A stretch of 39,201 bases of DNA from Rhizobiaceae bacterium (lineage in GTDB: Bacteria; Pseudomonadota; Alphaproteobacteria; Rhizobiales; Rhizobiaceae). The stretch lies in NCBI GenBank assembly GCA_027483885.1, contig JAIXTO010000196.1, forward strand, positions 1 through 39,201, given 5' to 3'. Below, piece by piece: positions 25,160-33,073 of the stretch (the first letter of the stretch is position 1; every line of letters starts with the position of its first letter). Under the pieces are notes generated by a model. That model ran no database searches. It had not been told where the DNA came from and worked only from the letters and a program-made list of their open reading frames with translations. The translations under genes and the position numbers were made by a program.

Positions 25160-25669
25160 TCAGAACTCGCGCCCGTAGCCTTCAGCCTCTTGCGCGACCA
25201 GTTGCTTGGACATGCCGACCGATTGCACATCCTGATCAAGCTTTGGCGCGTAGGCGACCGACAGCCAGTTGACGGCATATCCGTTCCTTTCGAAGAAAGT
25301 CACGGCATCCGTGTTGTGGGCATGGGTTTCAAGCCGTGCCGTGGCAAAGCCCTGGTGGACGATTTCCTTTTCCACCTCGCCGATCAGGGCGGCCCCAAGG
25401 CCGCGGCGCTGATGATCCGGGTCGATCCAGAAATCGCTGATCGTTTCATCCAGCCCCTCGCGCGCCGCCCAGCCGGCCACGACGCCATTATCCTCGATAA
25501 CGGTGATGGTGAGCCAGGACGACTGGACAAAATTGGAAAAGGCCGACGAAGCGCTTTCCTGCAGCGCATCGCTGCCGCCGATGGCGCCCATGGCCTGCGC
25601 CCAGGCGCGCAACCCGATTTCAGTCAATAACTCGGCCTCGTCTTCCCGGGCATTGCGAATGGTCAGCAT
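25160..25669 (-). CDS. GNAT-family N-acetyltransferase
   Basis: A 169-residue acetyltransferase with strand 1 (LTIRNAREDEAELLTEI), motif A (FWIDPDHQRRGLGAALIGEV, about 80-99) and motif B (HNTDAVTFFERNGYAV). AGAGG precedes the ATG. It is divergent from the yjhX-like toxin gene, 269 bases away. In E. coli the antitoxin of YjhX (YjhQ) is itself a GNAT-fold protein, so an antitoxin role is possible but unproven; the substrate is otherwise unknown. It closely resembles in layout the GNAT at 26840-27334 (LTIR start, ISDFWIDPDHQ versus [11 protein letters not shown]), so the two are probably paralogues. Confidence 0.88.
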   Translation of the reverse strand: MLTIRNAREDEAELLTEIGLRAWAQAMGAIGGSDALQESASSAFSNFVQSSWLTITVIEDNGVVAGWAAREGLDETISDFWIDPDHQRRGLGAALIGEVEKEIVHQGFATARLETHAHNTDAVTFFERNGYAVNWLSVAYAPKLDQDVQSVGMSKQLVAQEAEGYGREF

Positions 25670-25793
25670 GGCAGCCTCTGTGTGACGACAGGATTAGACC
25701 ATCGCATAACGGCAATTCCAAGAGGCACCACCGGCCAACCGCTTGATTGCCGGTTGCTTTCCCGGTAATTCTTAAACGTCAACAGGAGTTTTG

Positions 25794-25832
25794 ATGTCCA
25801 ATTCGTCCGAGTCCCGGTACGGGGCAGCCTGA
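25794..25832 (+). CDS. Possible 12-codon leader ORF before the yjhX-like gene
   Basis: An ATG preceded by AGGAG at 5-base spacing opens a frame of 12 codons (MSNSSESRYGAA) ending in TGA. The stop codon is the first arm of a hairpin, TGAGAG-CCCAT-CTCTCA (25830-25846), about 90 bases before the toxin gene. It may be a leader peptide or the remnant of a gene. It has no recognised homologue and could be chance. Confidence 0.25.
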   Translation: MSNSSESRYGAA

Positions 25833-25938
25833 GAGCCCATCTCTCACGGCCGCCCGATGATCACGAAGCCCCGGCGCAGCCTTTGCGTCCGGACCCGTTT
25901 TCATGTGTTCCGACAGGGACCTTTCGGACTTCACGACC

Positions 25939-26196
25939 ATGGACATTTCCCGCGCAGAACAGCGCATTCTCCACCTGCTCGCCCAGGGCGGCAGGATCGA
26001 ACTCATCCGCAACGACAACCGCAAGATCGAGACCGTGCGCTTGCTGACCCGCGAAGGCTGGGCCTTCTCCGGCCTCGACATCATGACCTTCCGCAAGCTG
26101 AAGCAGAAAAAGGCCATCTCCTCTCGCAGCGGCCAACCCTACCGCATCACCGAACGCGGCCTGGTGCTGGTGCGCTCCGAGCAGGATAACCGGTAG
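25939..26196 (+). CDS. yjhX: YjhX-family toxin (TopAI-like)
   Basis: An 85-residue protein, the exact length of E. coli YjhX. It shares the pattern MxISRAEQRILHLLAQGGRI, the REGW(L/A) segment, the FRKLKQKKAISS segment, and GQPYRITERGLVLVRSEQDNR at the C terminus, which nearly matches the enteric ending QPDNR. E. coli YjhX (TopAI) binds topoisomerase I and blocks it; its antitoxin is YjhQ, a GNAT-fold protein. No YjhQ-like gene is in tandem here, but GNAT genes lie on both sides. The ATG at 25939 is taken in place of an in-frame start at 25903 to match the family N terminus. A strong hairpin follows. The family is clear; toxicity of this copy is inferred. Confidence 0.88.
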   Translation: MDISRAEQRILHLLAQGGRIELIRNDNRKIETVRLLTREGWAFSGLDIMTFRKLKQKKAISSRSGQPYRITERGLVLVRSEQDNR

Positions 26197-26203
26197 AGGA
26201 ATG

Positions 26204-26228
26204 GGCCGGCGCCACGTCGGCGCCGGCC
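26204..26228 (+). terminator. Strong hairpin after the yjhX-like gene
   Basis: A perfect 10-base stem GGCCGGCGCC / GGCGCCGGCC with the loop ACGTC, 8 bases after the stop codon. The following TGTTCGCGCCTCTTG is a poor T tract, so it may terminate weakly or insulate the brnT promoter just downstream. Confidence 0.6.
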
Positions 26229-26240
26229 TGTTCGCGCCTC

Positions 26241-26269
26241 TTGTGAAAACATTCTCGTGTCGTTACATT
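26241..26269 (+). promoter_or_regulatory. brnTA promoter
   Basis: TTGTGA (26241-26246) and TACATT (26264-26269) are exactly 17 bases apart. The predicted start lies at or next to the brnT ATG (26275), which would make the mRNA leaderless or nearly so. TGTC and GACA half-sites (26258-26261 and 26271-26274) flank the -10 element and could be part of an operator for the BrnT-BrnA complex, which represses its own operon in Brucella. Confidence 0.6.
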
Positions 26270-26274
26270 TGACA

Positions 26275-26580
26275 ATGCGTTTTGAGTGGGACGACGCCAA
26301 GAACGATGCGAACCTGCGCAAGCACGGGCTCTCCTTCGAAGAGGCGAGACTGATCTTCGATGGGCCTGTTCTGACGGTAGAGGACCGTCGCCAAGACTAC
26401 GGTGAAGGCCGGTTCATAACGCTTGGCGCCATAGCTGGCTTGATCGTTGTCGCCGTCGTCCACACAGATCGTCATGGGGTGACACGGCTCATTTCGGCGC
26501 GATTGGCAAACAGGAAGGAACGGGTGCGTTACCATGCCCATATCACAACAGAGACTGAAGGCCCTCGCCGACCGGAGTGA
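26275..26580 (+). CDS. brnT: BrnT-family toxin (ribonuclease)
   Basis: A 101-residue RelE-fold ribonuclease toxin that inhibits translation when free. MRFEWDDAKNDANLRKHGLSFEEA is split over the typical N terminus (residues 1-24), followed by the DRRQDYGEGRFITLG segment, VVAVVHTDR and ISARLANRKERVRY, all family hallmarks. As usual in this system the toxin gene comes first. The ATG at 26275 is chosen because family members begin M-x-F/Y-E-W-D; a GTG six codons upstream is rejected. There is no ribosome-binding site in front, consistent with a leaderless message. It overlaps brnA by 47 bases. Confidence 0.93.
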   Translation: MRFEWDDAKNDANLRKHGLSFEEARLIFDGPVLTVEDRRQDYGEGRFITLGAIAGLIVVAVVHTDRHGVTRLISARLANRKERVRYHAHITTETEGPRRPE

Positions 26581-26785
26581 TGACCAGATCGATTACAGCG
26601 ACATCCCTGAGCTTGGCGATGACTTTTTTAAGAATGCTCGACTTGTGCAGCCATCGCACAAGGAGCAAATCACTATGCGGCTTGATGCCGAGGTTCTGGA
26701 ATGGTTCAGGTCTCAGGGAAAAGGCTACCAGACCCGCATGAACGCCGTTCTGAAGGCCTATATGCTGACGCAAGGGAAGCGGTGA
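26534..26785 (+). CDS. brnA: BrnA-family antitoxin
   Basis: An 83-residue antitoxin. The N-terminal half (about 1-45, LGDDFFKNARLVQP) resembles the toxin-wrapping region, and the C-terminal half (KEQITMRLDAEVLEWFRSQG, YQTRMNAVLKAYM) is a ribbon-helix-helix DNA-binding domain. It neutralises BrnT and, with it, represses the operon. It starts 47 bases inside brnT in a different frame, so translation is likely coupled. It ends 54 bases before the convergent GNAT gene. Confidence 0.93.
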   Translation: MPISQQRLKALADRSDDQIDYSDIPELGDDFFKNARLVQPSHKEQITMRLDAEVLEWFRSQGKGYQTRMNAVLKAYMLTQGKR

Positions 26786-26839
26786 ATTACCGGTAGGAAA
26801 GTGATGCTGCGGCCTGAGCTGATAGCCCGACACCAACGC

Positions 26840-27334
26840 TCAACCCAGCACCCGCTCCATATGCACCTTCTCCAGCTCCGTCCCAGCGCTTCTGGAAAAC
26901 TCCATGCCGCGCCAGACGATGCGAAAGCCCGCGCGCTCATAAAGCCTGATCGCGCCTGAATTGGTGGCATGCGTGTGGATTGTAGCGAGGGAAATGCCTT
27001 CGCTCCGCATGCGCGAAAGCAGATGACCGATCAGCGCCCGGCCAATCCCCATTCCCTGGCTTTCAGGATGCACCCAGAGGTCGGAGATGTGGCCTCCCTC
27101 ACCGTTCAGCGCCGTCCAGCCGACGATCTTCCCGTCCTGTTCGGCAACAGTGATCAGATCGGTTGCGTCTGACGGAAAGGCATCGAAGGCACGGCGCACG
27201 TGGTCGATCACCGCATCGGTCGGCCGCTGAACGCTCCAGGCATCGCTGCTCATCCACGCGGAAAAACCGATCTCTGCGACCGCCCGGTGATCGGCGGCCG
27301 CCATGGCGCGGATGGTAAGCCTCGTTACCACCAC
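26840..27334 (-). CDS. GNAT-family N-acetyltransferase overlapping gatA
   Basis: A 164-residue acetyltransferase with strand 1 ([17 protein letters not shown]), motif A ([21 protein letters not shown], about 84-104) and motif B ([24 protein letters not shown]). The GTG at 27334 is used because the fold needs the LTIR strand, which an ATG at 27304 would remove. This start lies 10 bases inside the gatA stop region, so it should be translated by coupling from the gatA mRNA. It is similar in layout to the GNAT at 25160-25669. The substrate is unknown. Confidence 0.85.
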   Translation of the reverse strand: MVVTRLTIRAMAAADHRAVAEIGFSAWMSSDAWSVQRPTDAVIDHVRRAFDAFPSDATDLITVAEQDGKIVGWTALNGEGGHISDLWVHPESQGMGIGRALIGHLLSRMRSEGISLATIHTHATNSGAIRLYERAGFRIVWRGMEFSRSAGTELEKVHMERVLG

Positions 27335-28806
27335 TTCGCCGGCGAAAACGTGCCGGCGGCCTGTTCGATGACATGCGCCGTCTTGAACAGCGTTTCTTCC
27401 TCGAACGGCTTGCCGATCAGCTGCAGGCCAAGCGGCAGCCCCTTGTGATCAAGCCCTGCCGGAACCGAAAGGCCCGGAAGGCCTGCCATGTTGACGGTGA
27501 TGGTGAACACGTCCTGCAGGTACATTTTCACCGGATCGGCCGCCAGTTCCTTGTCGCCGATGGCAAAGGCCGAGGACGGTGTGATCGGGGCCAGAACCGC
27601 ATCGACGCCGTCATGGAACACGGTCTCAAAATCGCGCTTGATCAGCGTGCGCACCTTCTGCGCCTTCAGGTAATAGGCATCGTAATAACCGGCAGACAGC
27701 ACATAGGTGCCAATCATGATGCGGCGCTTCACTTCCTTGCCAAAACCGGCTGCACGCGTCTTCTCGTACATGTCGGCAATATCCTTGCCGTCGACGCGAA
27801 GGCCGTAACGCACGCCATCATAACGGGCAAGGTTGGACGAGGCTTCGGCCGGCGCCACGATATAATAGGCCGGCAGAGCATATTTGGTGTGCGGTAGCGA
27901 AATATCGACGATTTCGGCACCGGCATCCTTCAACCACTGCATGCCCTGCGCCCAGAGCTTTTCGATCTCTTCCGGCATGCCCTCGACACGGTATTCGCGG
28001 GGAATGCCGATCTTCATGCCCTTCAGCGACTGGCCGAGCGACGCCTCGTAATCCGGCACCGGCAGATCGACGCTGGTCGAATCCTTCAAGTCCACACTGG
28101 CCATGGATTTGAGCAGGATCGCCGCATCGCGCACGTCGCGCGCAATCGGGCCGGCCTGATCGAGCGAGGAGGCATAGGCGGCAATGCCCCACCGTGAGCA
28201 GCGACCATAGGTGGGCTTGATGCCGACGGTGCCGGTAAAGGCGGCCGGCTGGCGGATGGAGCCGCCGGTATCGGTAGCGGTGGCGCCTGCGCAAAGACGC
28301 GCGGCAACGGCTGCCGCCGAGCCGCCGGACGAGCCGCCCGGCACCAGCTTCTCGTCAGACCCCTCAGCCTTCCAAGGGTTCACCACCGGGCCGTAATAGG
28401 AGCTTTCGTTGGAAGAGCCCATGGCGAACTCGTCCATGTTGAGCTTGCCCAGCATCACGGCGCCGTCGTTCCACAGGTTCTGCGTCACGGTCGATTCGTA
28501 TTTTGGCTTGAAGCCATCGAGAATGTGGCTGGCAGCCTGAGTGTGGACGCCTTCGGTGGCAAAGAGGTCCTTCACGCCAAGCGGAATGCCTTCAAGCGCG
28601 CCGCCCTTGCCGGTCGCAAGGCGTTCGTCCGAAGCCTTGGCCATGGCAAGCGCCGTGTCGGGCGTCACCGCCACATAGGCGTTCAACGCGCCATTGGCAG
28701 CGTCGATGGCGGACAGATAACTCTGCGTCAGTTCGACGGCGGAAATGTCGCGGCTCTTCAGCTTGTCGCGGGCTTCGGCAATGGAAAAGCTGGTCAGGTC
28801 GGTCAT
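27325..28806 (-). CDS. gatA: Asp-tRNA(Asn)/Glu-tRNA(Gln) amidotransferase subunit A
   Basis: A 493-residue amidase-signature enzyme that releases ammonia from glutamine or asparagine for transamidation of misacylated tRNA. The catalytic triad is visible at the family positions: K79 in LGVKDLFAT, the cis-Ser S159 in [12 protein letters not shown], and the nucleophile S183 in [26 protein letters not shown] and the C-terminal [11 protein letters not shown] segment are also typical. It follows gatC after 60 bases and overlaps a GNAT gene at its 3' end. Together with GatB and GatC it forms the complex needed when glutaminyl-tRNA (or asparaginyl-tRNA) synthetase is absent. Confidence 0.97.
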   Translation of the reverse strand: MTDLTSFSIAEARDKLKSRDISAVELTQSYLSAIDAANGALNAYVAVTPDTALAMAKASDERLATGKGGALEGIPLGVKDLFATEGVHTQAASHILDGFKPKYESTVTQNLWNDGAVMLGKLNMDEFAMGSSNESSYYGPVVNPWKAEGSDEKLVPGGSSGGSAAAVAARLCAGATATDTGGSIRQPAAFTGTVGIKPTYGRCSRWGIAAYASSLDQAGPIARDVRDAAILLKSMASVDLKDSTSVDLPVPDYEASLGQSLKGMKIGIPREYRVEGMPEEIEKLWAQGMQWLKDAGAEIVDISLPHTKYALPAYYIVAPAEASSNLARYDGVRYGLRVDGKDIADMYEKTRAAGFGKEVKRRIMIGTYVLSAGYYDAYYLKAQKVRTLIKRDFETVFHDGVDAVLAPITPSSAFAIGDKELAADPVKMYLQDVFTITVNMAGLPGLSVPAGLDHKGLPLGLQLIGKPFEEETLFKTAHVIEQAAGTFSPAKWW

Positions 28807-28866
28807 GATGTTTTCAAGGCTCGTTCGGGTGCGGATCGGGGCTGGAGCTTCGCTGGCAGAGAGCGT

Positions 28867-29154
28867 TTACTCAACAACCTTGGGCACGAGGAAGAAATTC
28901 TGGTCGGTTGCGGGGGCGTTCGCCACCACATCATCGGCCTTGTCGCCATCCGTTACAGCGTCGTGGCGCTTGCGCATGATAATCGGCGTTACCGACGTCA
29001 TCGGTTCGACGCCCGTCACATCCACTTCAGACAGCTGTTCGACAAAACCCAGGATGCCGTTCAACTCCCCCACCATGCGCTCGGCCTCCTCCTCGGTGAC
29101 GGCGATGCGGGAAAGGCGCGCGACGCGCTTGACGGTGGCTAGGTCGACGGACAT
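28867..29154 (-). CDS. gatC: Asp-tRNA(Asn)/Glu-tRNA(Gln) amidotransferase subunit C
   Basis: A 95-residue belt-like subunit that stabilises the GatA-GatB interface. The helical N terminus ([24 protein letters not shown], split here at residue 27 or so), [19 protein letters not shown] and the C-terminal [10 protein letters not shown] are characteristic. The ATG at 29154 has GGAG 9 bases upstream and gives the usual length; a longer in-frame start at 29298 is rejected. It heads the leftward gatC-gatA-GNAT unit behind a good promoter. Confidence 0.95.
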   Translation of the reverse strand: MSVDLATVKRVARLSRIAVTEEEAERMVGELNGILGFVEQLSEVDVTGVEPMTSVTPIIMRKRHDAVTDGDKADDVVANAPATDQNFFLVPKVVE

Positions 29155-29184
29155 TGAGTTTTCTCCGGATGGAATTGCCCTCCC

Positions 29185-29213
29185 GCTATAATAGCCCGCT
29201 CCGGCCTTCGCAA
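29185..29213 (-). promoter_or_regulatory. Promoter of gatC-gatA
   Basis: TTGCGA (29213-29208) and TATAGC (29190-29185) on the minus strand are 17 bases apart, about 30 bases upstream of the gatC ATG. A good sigma-70-like match in the right place and direction. Confidence 0.55.
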
Positions 29214-29248
29214 CGGGTTTGGCCGCATCCCTGCACCTCGAAGCCCTT

Positions 29249-29292
29249 AGAAACGCAAAAGGCGGCGGCAAGCCCGCGCCTGCCACCGCCTT
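29249..29292 (-). terminator. Terminator of the UPF0173 hydrolase gene
   Basis: On the minus strand AAGGCGGTGGC and GCCGCCGCCTT form an 11-base stem with one mismatch, followed by TTGCGTTTCT. It lies 22 bases after the stop and separates the hydrolase gene from gatC. Confidence 0.7.
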
Positions 29293-29314
29293 CAGCAATC
29301 CTCAAGCTCAAAAA

Positions 29315-30019
29315 TCAGAACGACAGCGTCACCCCGACCTTGGGCGCTTCGACGCGGGTCTTCAGGCCTTCCATGCCCTTCACGAACTTTTCCGGCGTCT
29401 GGTCGATGATCGGGAAAGTGCCGTAGTGGCAGGGAATGGCATGCTTGAAATCAAAGAAACGCTGGCAGGCAAGCGCTGCCACGGCACCGCCCATGGTGAA
29501 GCGGTCGCCGATCGGCACGAGGCCGATATCCGGCTGGTGCAACTCGTTGATCAGGCCCATGTCTGTAAAGATGTCGGTATCTCCCATATGGAGAAGCGAG
29601 GGCTCGCCTTCAAAGTGCAGCATCAGGCCGTTGGCATTGCCAAGCGCATGCGACACCCCGTCTTCAGTAATCTGCGCCGAGGAATGCAGCGCCTGGGTAA
29701 ATGTCGCGGTGAAACCGCCAAAACCCACCGTGCCGCCGGTATTGCCCATCTCGATCTTCTGCACGCCCCTGGAGCCGAGCCAGGCGGCAAGATCGGCATT
29801 GGCCAGCACCACGGCACCAGTCTCGGCGGCAAGAGCGATCGTGTCGCCGACATGGTCGCCATGACCGTGGGTGAGAAGAATATGGGTTACGCCGTCGGAG
29901 ACATCCTTGCGGTCAAGGTCGGCGAAGGAGGCATTGCCGGTGAGAAAGGGATCGATGAGGATTTTTGCATCCTGGATTTCGATCTTGAAGGCGGAATGGC
30001 CAAGCCAGGTGATCTTCAT
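29315..30019 (-). CDS. UPF0173-family metal-dependent hydrolase
   Basis: A 234-residue metallo-beta-lactamase-fold protein. The start [14 protein letters not shown] is typical of the family. The metal-binding HxHxDH motif reads [12 protein letters not shown] (about residues 48-59), a further His occurs in ALHSSAQ, the bridging Asp in HMGDTDIF (about 145-152), and a C-terminal His in IPCHYGTFP. The physiological substrate of the family is unknown. GAGGAG precedes the ATG. The gene is divergent from ruvX and ends in its own terminator, so it is probably monocistronic. Confidence 0.92.
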   Translation of the reverse strand: MKITWLGHSAFKIEIQDAKILIDPFLTGNASFADLDRKDVSDGVTHILLTHGHGDHVGDTIALAAETGAVVLANADLAAWLGSRGVQKIEMGNTGGTVGFGGFTATFTQALHSSAQITEDGVSHALGNANGLMLHFEGEPSLLHMGDTDIFTDMGLINELHQPDIGLVPIGDRFTMGGAVAALACQRFFDFKHAIPCHYGTFPIIDQTPEKFVKGMEGLKTRVEAPKVGVTLSF

Positions 30020-30215
30020 GAAAAACTCCTCTTTCTGCTAAAATCGGATTAGGTGTGGGGGACAAAGGACGGATCGATAATCTGGGGGCACCTGCACATT
30101 ACGCAAGGGGCTCGCGCCCGGATCTGCTTTACCCCGCACGGGATAGCACATAGGCAATCCGACGATAAATAAAAGCGGCGGATGCGATTCCCCGCTCAAG
30201 GGCAAAGGAAACGGC

Positions 30216-30701
30216 ATGGCGGTTTTGACGATTGAGGAACTGGCGGTACATCTTCAGCCCGGACAGGCGGTTGCCGGTCTCGACCTCGGCACAAAAACCA
30301 TTGGCCTCTCCATGTCAGATCTCGGCCTGCGTTTTGCCTCGCCACGCCCGGTGCTGAAACGGGTGAAATTCACCCAGGATGCTGTGACGCTTCTCTCCTT
30401 TGCCGAGAAGGAAAAGGTGGCGGCCTTTATCATCGGCCTGCCGACGAACATGGATGGTTCAGCCGGACCGCGTGTCCAGGCCACCCGCGCCTTCGTGCGC
30501 GCCATGAGCGAAAAAACGGAAATCCCGTTCGTTTATTGGGACGAGCGCCTGTCGACGGTGGCTGCCGAACGGGCGCTTCTGGAAATGGATGTGTCGCGGG
30601 CCAAGCGCAAGGAGCGCATCGATTCGGCCGCCGCTAGCTTCATTCTTCAGGGGGCTCTCGACAGGTTGTCGTCGCTGCGGGCGGCATCAACAGCCAGCTG
30701 A
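30216..30701 (+). CDS. ruvX: Putative pre-16S rRNA nuclease (YqgF/RuvX)
   Basis: A 161-residue RNase H-fold nuclease implicated in maturation of the 16S rRNA 5' end. [16 protein letters not shown] (about 19-34) contains the first catalytic Asp, [15 protein letters not shown] the second acidic strand region, [15 protein letters not shown] the conserved Asp-Glu-Arg, and [10 protein letters not shown] the C-terminal Asp. The N terminus carries about 15 extra residues compared with the enteric protein, which is usual for rhizobia. AAAGGAAA precedes the ATG. Its last 55 bases overlap the convergent membrane-protein gene. Confidence 0.93.
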   Translation: MAVLTIEELAVHLQPGQAVAGLDLGTKTIGLSMSDLGLRFASPRPVLKRVKFTQDAVTLLSFAEKEKVAAFIIGLPTNMDGSAGPRVQATRAFVRAMSEKTEIPFVYWDERLSTVAAERALLEMDVSRAKRKERIDSAAASFILQGALDRLSSLRAASTAS

Positions 30702-30970
30702 CGCGACCGCCACCAGGCGGCAATCTCCTTACGCTTACGGAAGGCAACGATCGACAGCACGATCAGGCTGTCGACGGCAATGGCGCGCGCCACCAGCGGC
30801 GGCAGGTTTTCCGGTGGAATGCCGAGCACGTTTCCATAGATCTGGAACACCAGGTCATGCGTCTGGCGCGTCAACATGAAGAAACCAAAGCTCATGTCGT
30901 AATAGGAAAGGCCGTACCAGGCGCCAAGCAGCAACACGGGGCCGGCCCAGAGGATGAGAAACCACTTCAT
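30647..30970 (-). CDS. Small membrane protein of unknown function
   Basis: A 107-residue protein with two predicted membrane segments, about residues 2-20 ([19 protein letters not shown]) and about 66-82 ([15 protein letters not shown]), followed by a basic cytoplasmic tail ([14 protein letters not shown]). A linker with a [21 protein letters not shown] pattern, split around residue 48, precedes TM2. It resembles a rhizobial family of unknown function (perhaps DUF6105, from memory). The ATG at 30970 overlaps the upstream stop as ATGA, so the two small membrane proteins are translationally coupled. It overlaps the 3' end of ruvX tail to tail by 55 bases. Confidence 0.75.
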   Translation of the reverse strand: MKWFLILWAGPVLLLGAWYGLSYYDMSFGFFMLTRQTHDLVFQIYGNVLGIPPENLPPLVARAIAVDSLIVLSIVAFRKRKEIAAWWRSRQLAVDAARSDDNLSRAP

Positions 30971-31152
30971 GCGGCCTGCCCTTTCATCTTGAAATCGTTG
31001 GGTGCGAGGCCATCGGCGGAAAGAAGCGCCCAGCGGATCGCCGCCATCAGCGTCAGCACCAGCGCCGGTACGGCGATATCGAGCGCCAGCGTGGCAAAGA
31101 ACGCCAGCGACACCAGAAGCAGGCAGACACTGTAGAAACGGTTGGCGGCCAA
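30967..31152 (-). CDS. Small two-helix membrane protein
   Basis: A 61-residue, mostly hydrophobic protein with membrane segments at about residues 7-23 (YSVCLLLVSLAFFATLA) and 26-44 (IAVPALVLTLMAAIRWALL). The only start between the preceding in-frame stop and the coding region is a TTG at 31152, without a clear ribosome-binding site, so the start is uncertain. Coding is supported by the ATGA overlap with the next membrane protein gene and by hydrophobicity. No family is recognised. Confidence 0.55.
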   Translation of the reverse strand: MAANRFYSVCLLLVSLAFFATLALDIAVPALVLTLMAAIRWALLSADGLAPNDFKMKGQAA

Positions 31153-31217
31153 GGGCGTTACGCTCGCGGATGGTTAACAATCTGTTAACGGCCAATGTAG
31201 GCCTTGCCGCGGCCCAC

Positions 31218-31252
31218 GCAACGCAAACCCCGCGACATGGTTAATCGCGGGG
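31218..31252 (-). terminator. Terminator of the acyl-CoA dehydrogenase gene
   Basis: On the minus strand CCCCGCGA and TCGCGGGG form a perfect 8-base stem with a 9-base loop, followed by TTTGCGTTGCG. It lies about 45 bases after the stop codon. Confidence 0.7.
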
Positions 31253-31296
31253 CGAAGACTGTGGACAACAGGGGTTTGGACGCCAGACGGGGCGGG

Positions 31297-32949
31297 TCAG
31301 TTCGCCGCCGGATAAAGCAGATCGACGATGTAGGACGCATCGAAGCGCGAATCGAGCATGCCATAGGTCGCGCGCCATCCGCCGGCGAGACGCGTTTCCA
31401 GAAACGCATCGGCAATCTTGCCGGCACCCAGCCGGAACAGTTCGGCAGCACCGGCCGCCAGCGCCAGTTGCTCAACGAGCAGACGCGAGGCGCCCTCGTC
31501 GCGTTCGGCAAGCGCCATGGCCGCCCGCAGCACATCAGTGGTCTTTCGCCCGCTCGGACCGAGGTCCCGTTCAATGCCGGCAAGAACCAGATCGAACAGA
31601 TCCTTGCCGCGCCCGAGAACCCGCAGCACATCAAGTGCCATCACGTTGCCGGACCCTTCCCAGATCGCATTAACCGGGGCCTCGCGGTAATGGCGTGCCA
31701 GTGGGCGTTCTTCCACGTAACCGTTGCCGCCAAGGCATTCCATCGCCTCGTAGATCAGCGATGGCGCGATCTTGCAGGTCCAGTATTTGATGACCGGCGT
31801 CATTACGCGGGCGTAAGCCGCATCGGTCGGGTTGCTGCCGGCCTTGTCGAAGGCTTCCGCCAGACGATAGGAGAGTGCCGTTGCGGCCGCCACGTCGAGC
31901 GCCATGTCGGCGAGCACCCGCGTCATCAGCGGCTGGTCGATGAGGTTCTTGCCGAATACCGAGCGACCCCGGCAGTGATGCACCGCTTCGGCAAGCGACG
32001 CGCGCATGATGCCGGAGGATGCGAGCGCACAATCGAGCCGTGTCAGCGTCACCATATCGAGAATGGTGCGCACGCCGCCGCCCGGCTCGCCGAGCAGATA
32101 GCCGAAAGCATCGGTGAACTCGACTTCGGATGAGGCATTCGAGCGGTTGCCGAGCTTGTCCTTCAGCCGCTGGAACTGCAAGCCGTTGGCCGTGCCATCT
32201 TCCAGAAGGCGCGGCACGAGGAAGCAGCCGATGCCCTCGTTGGTTTTTGCGAGCATGATGAACCCGTCGCTCATCGGCGCCGACATGAACCATTTGTGGC
32301 CAGAGAGGCGATAGACGCCCTCGCCCACGCGCTCGGCGGTGGAGCGGTTGGCGCGCACATCGGTTCCGCCCTGCTTTTCCGTCATGCCCATGCCGATGGT
32401 GATGGCATTCTTCTGCATGGCCGGGCGGTTGGACGAATCATATTTGCGCGAGAGAACGCGCGGCGCCCATTCCTTGTGAACCCGCGGCGATGCCATCATG
32501 GCAGCCACGGAGGCACTTGTCATGGTGAGCGGGCAGAGATGCCCACATTCCAGCTGCGATGTGAGATAAAAGCGGGCAGCACGTGCACGATGCTGGGCGT
32601 TGCGTGATTCGGGCGCATTTTCCCAGATCGAGGAATTCAGCCCCGTTGCCATGGAGCGGCGCATCAGCGCGTGCCAGGCCGGGTGGAATTCCACCGTATC
32701 CAGCCGTTCGCCGCGCGGTCCGTGCGTCTTCAGCTTCGGCGGGCTTTCATTGGCCATGCGGGCCAGTTCCTGCGCCTCGGGCGAGGTGACGTAGCGGCCG
32801 AGAACATCGAACTCCTCGCGCACGGTGCGGTGCAGGCCCGCCGTCAGGTCCACCATCAGCGGATCGGTACGATAGGCGTTGATACCGGACCAGAGGCTCG
32901 GCTGGTTCAGCTCGGATAAGGTGTCGTCGGTCCGGGTGATCTGATTCAT
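31297..32949 (-). CDS. AidB-like acyl-CoA dehydrogenase
   Basis: A 550-residue flavoprotein of the acyl-CoA dehydrogenase superfamily. The N-terminal extension ([18 protein letters not shown]), the [13 protein letters not shown] block, [30 protein letters not shown] and [18 protein letters not shown] (with IWEGSGNV) are all as in E. coli AidB, a protein of the adaptive response to DNA alkylation that binds DNA. It may protect DNA or oxidise an unknown acyl substrate. The ATG at 32949 begins the family N terminus; a much longer in-frame extension across pyrB is rejected. It is divergent from pyrB, with the start codons only 125 bases apart, so their promoters must overlap. Confidence 0.92.
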   Translation of the reverse strand: MNQITRTDDTLSELNQPSLWSGINAYRTDPLMVDLTAGLHRTVREEFDVLGRYVTSPEAQELARMANESPPKLKTHGPRGERLDTVEFHPAWHALMRRSMATGLNSSIWENAPESRNAQHRARAARFYLTSQLECGHLCPLTMTSASVAAMMASPRVHKEWAPRVLSRKYDSSNRPAMQKNAITIGMGMTEKQGGTDVRANRSTAERVGEGVYRLSGHKWFMSAPMSDGFIMLAKTNEGIGCFLVPRLLEDGTANGLQFQRLKDKLGNRSNASSEVEFTDAFGYLLGEPGGGVRTILDMVTLTRLDCALASSGIMRASLAEAVHHCRGRSVFGKNLIDQPLMTRVLADMALDVAAATALSYRLAEAFDKAGSNPTDAAYARVMTPVIKYWTCKIAPSLIYEAMECLGGNGYVEERPLARHYREAPVNAIWEGSGNVMALDVLRVLGRGKDLFDLVLAGIERDLGPSGRKTTDVLRAAMALAERDEGASRLLVEQLALAAGAAELFRLGAGKIADAFLETRLAGGWRATYGMLDSRFDASYIVDLLYPAAN

Positions 32950-33016
32950 GAGGCTGCTTCTAATCGAATTTTTGGCAAATTGCATGGGGATCGGAATTTC
33001 TGGTCGCCTGCTCCGC

Positions 33017-33045
33017 TTGCTCCCCGCGCGCTCGTTCTCTATAGA
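33017..33045 (+). promoter_or_regulatory. pyrB promoter
   Basis: TTGCTC (33017-33022) and TATAGA (33040-33045) are separated by exactly 17 bases. The predicted start near 33052 leaves a short leader of about 22 bases with the GGAGGA ribosome-binding site. The short leader leaves no room for an attenuator of the enteric pyrBI type. Confidence 0.6.
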
Positions 33046-33073
33046 CCGCGTGAAACCAGCGGAGGACAATTTC

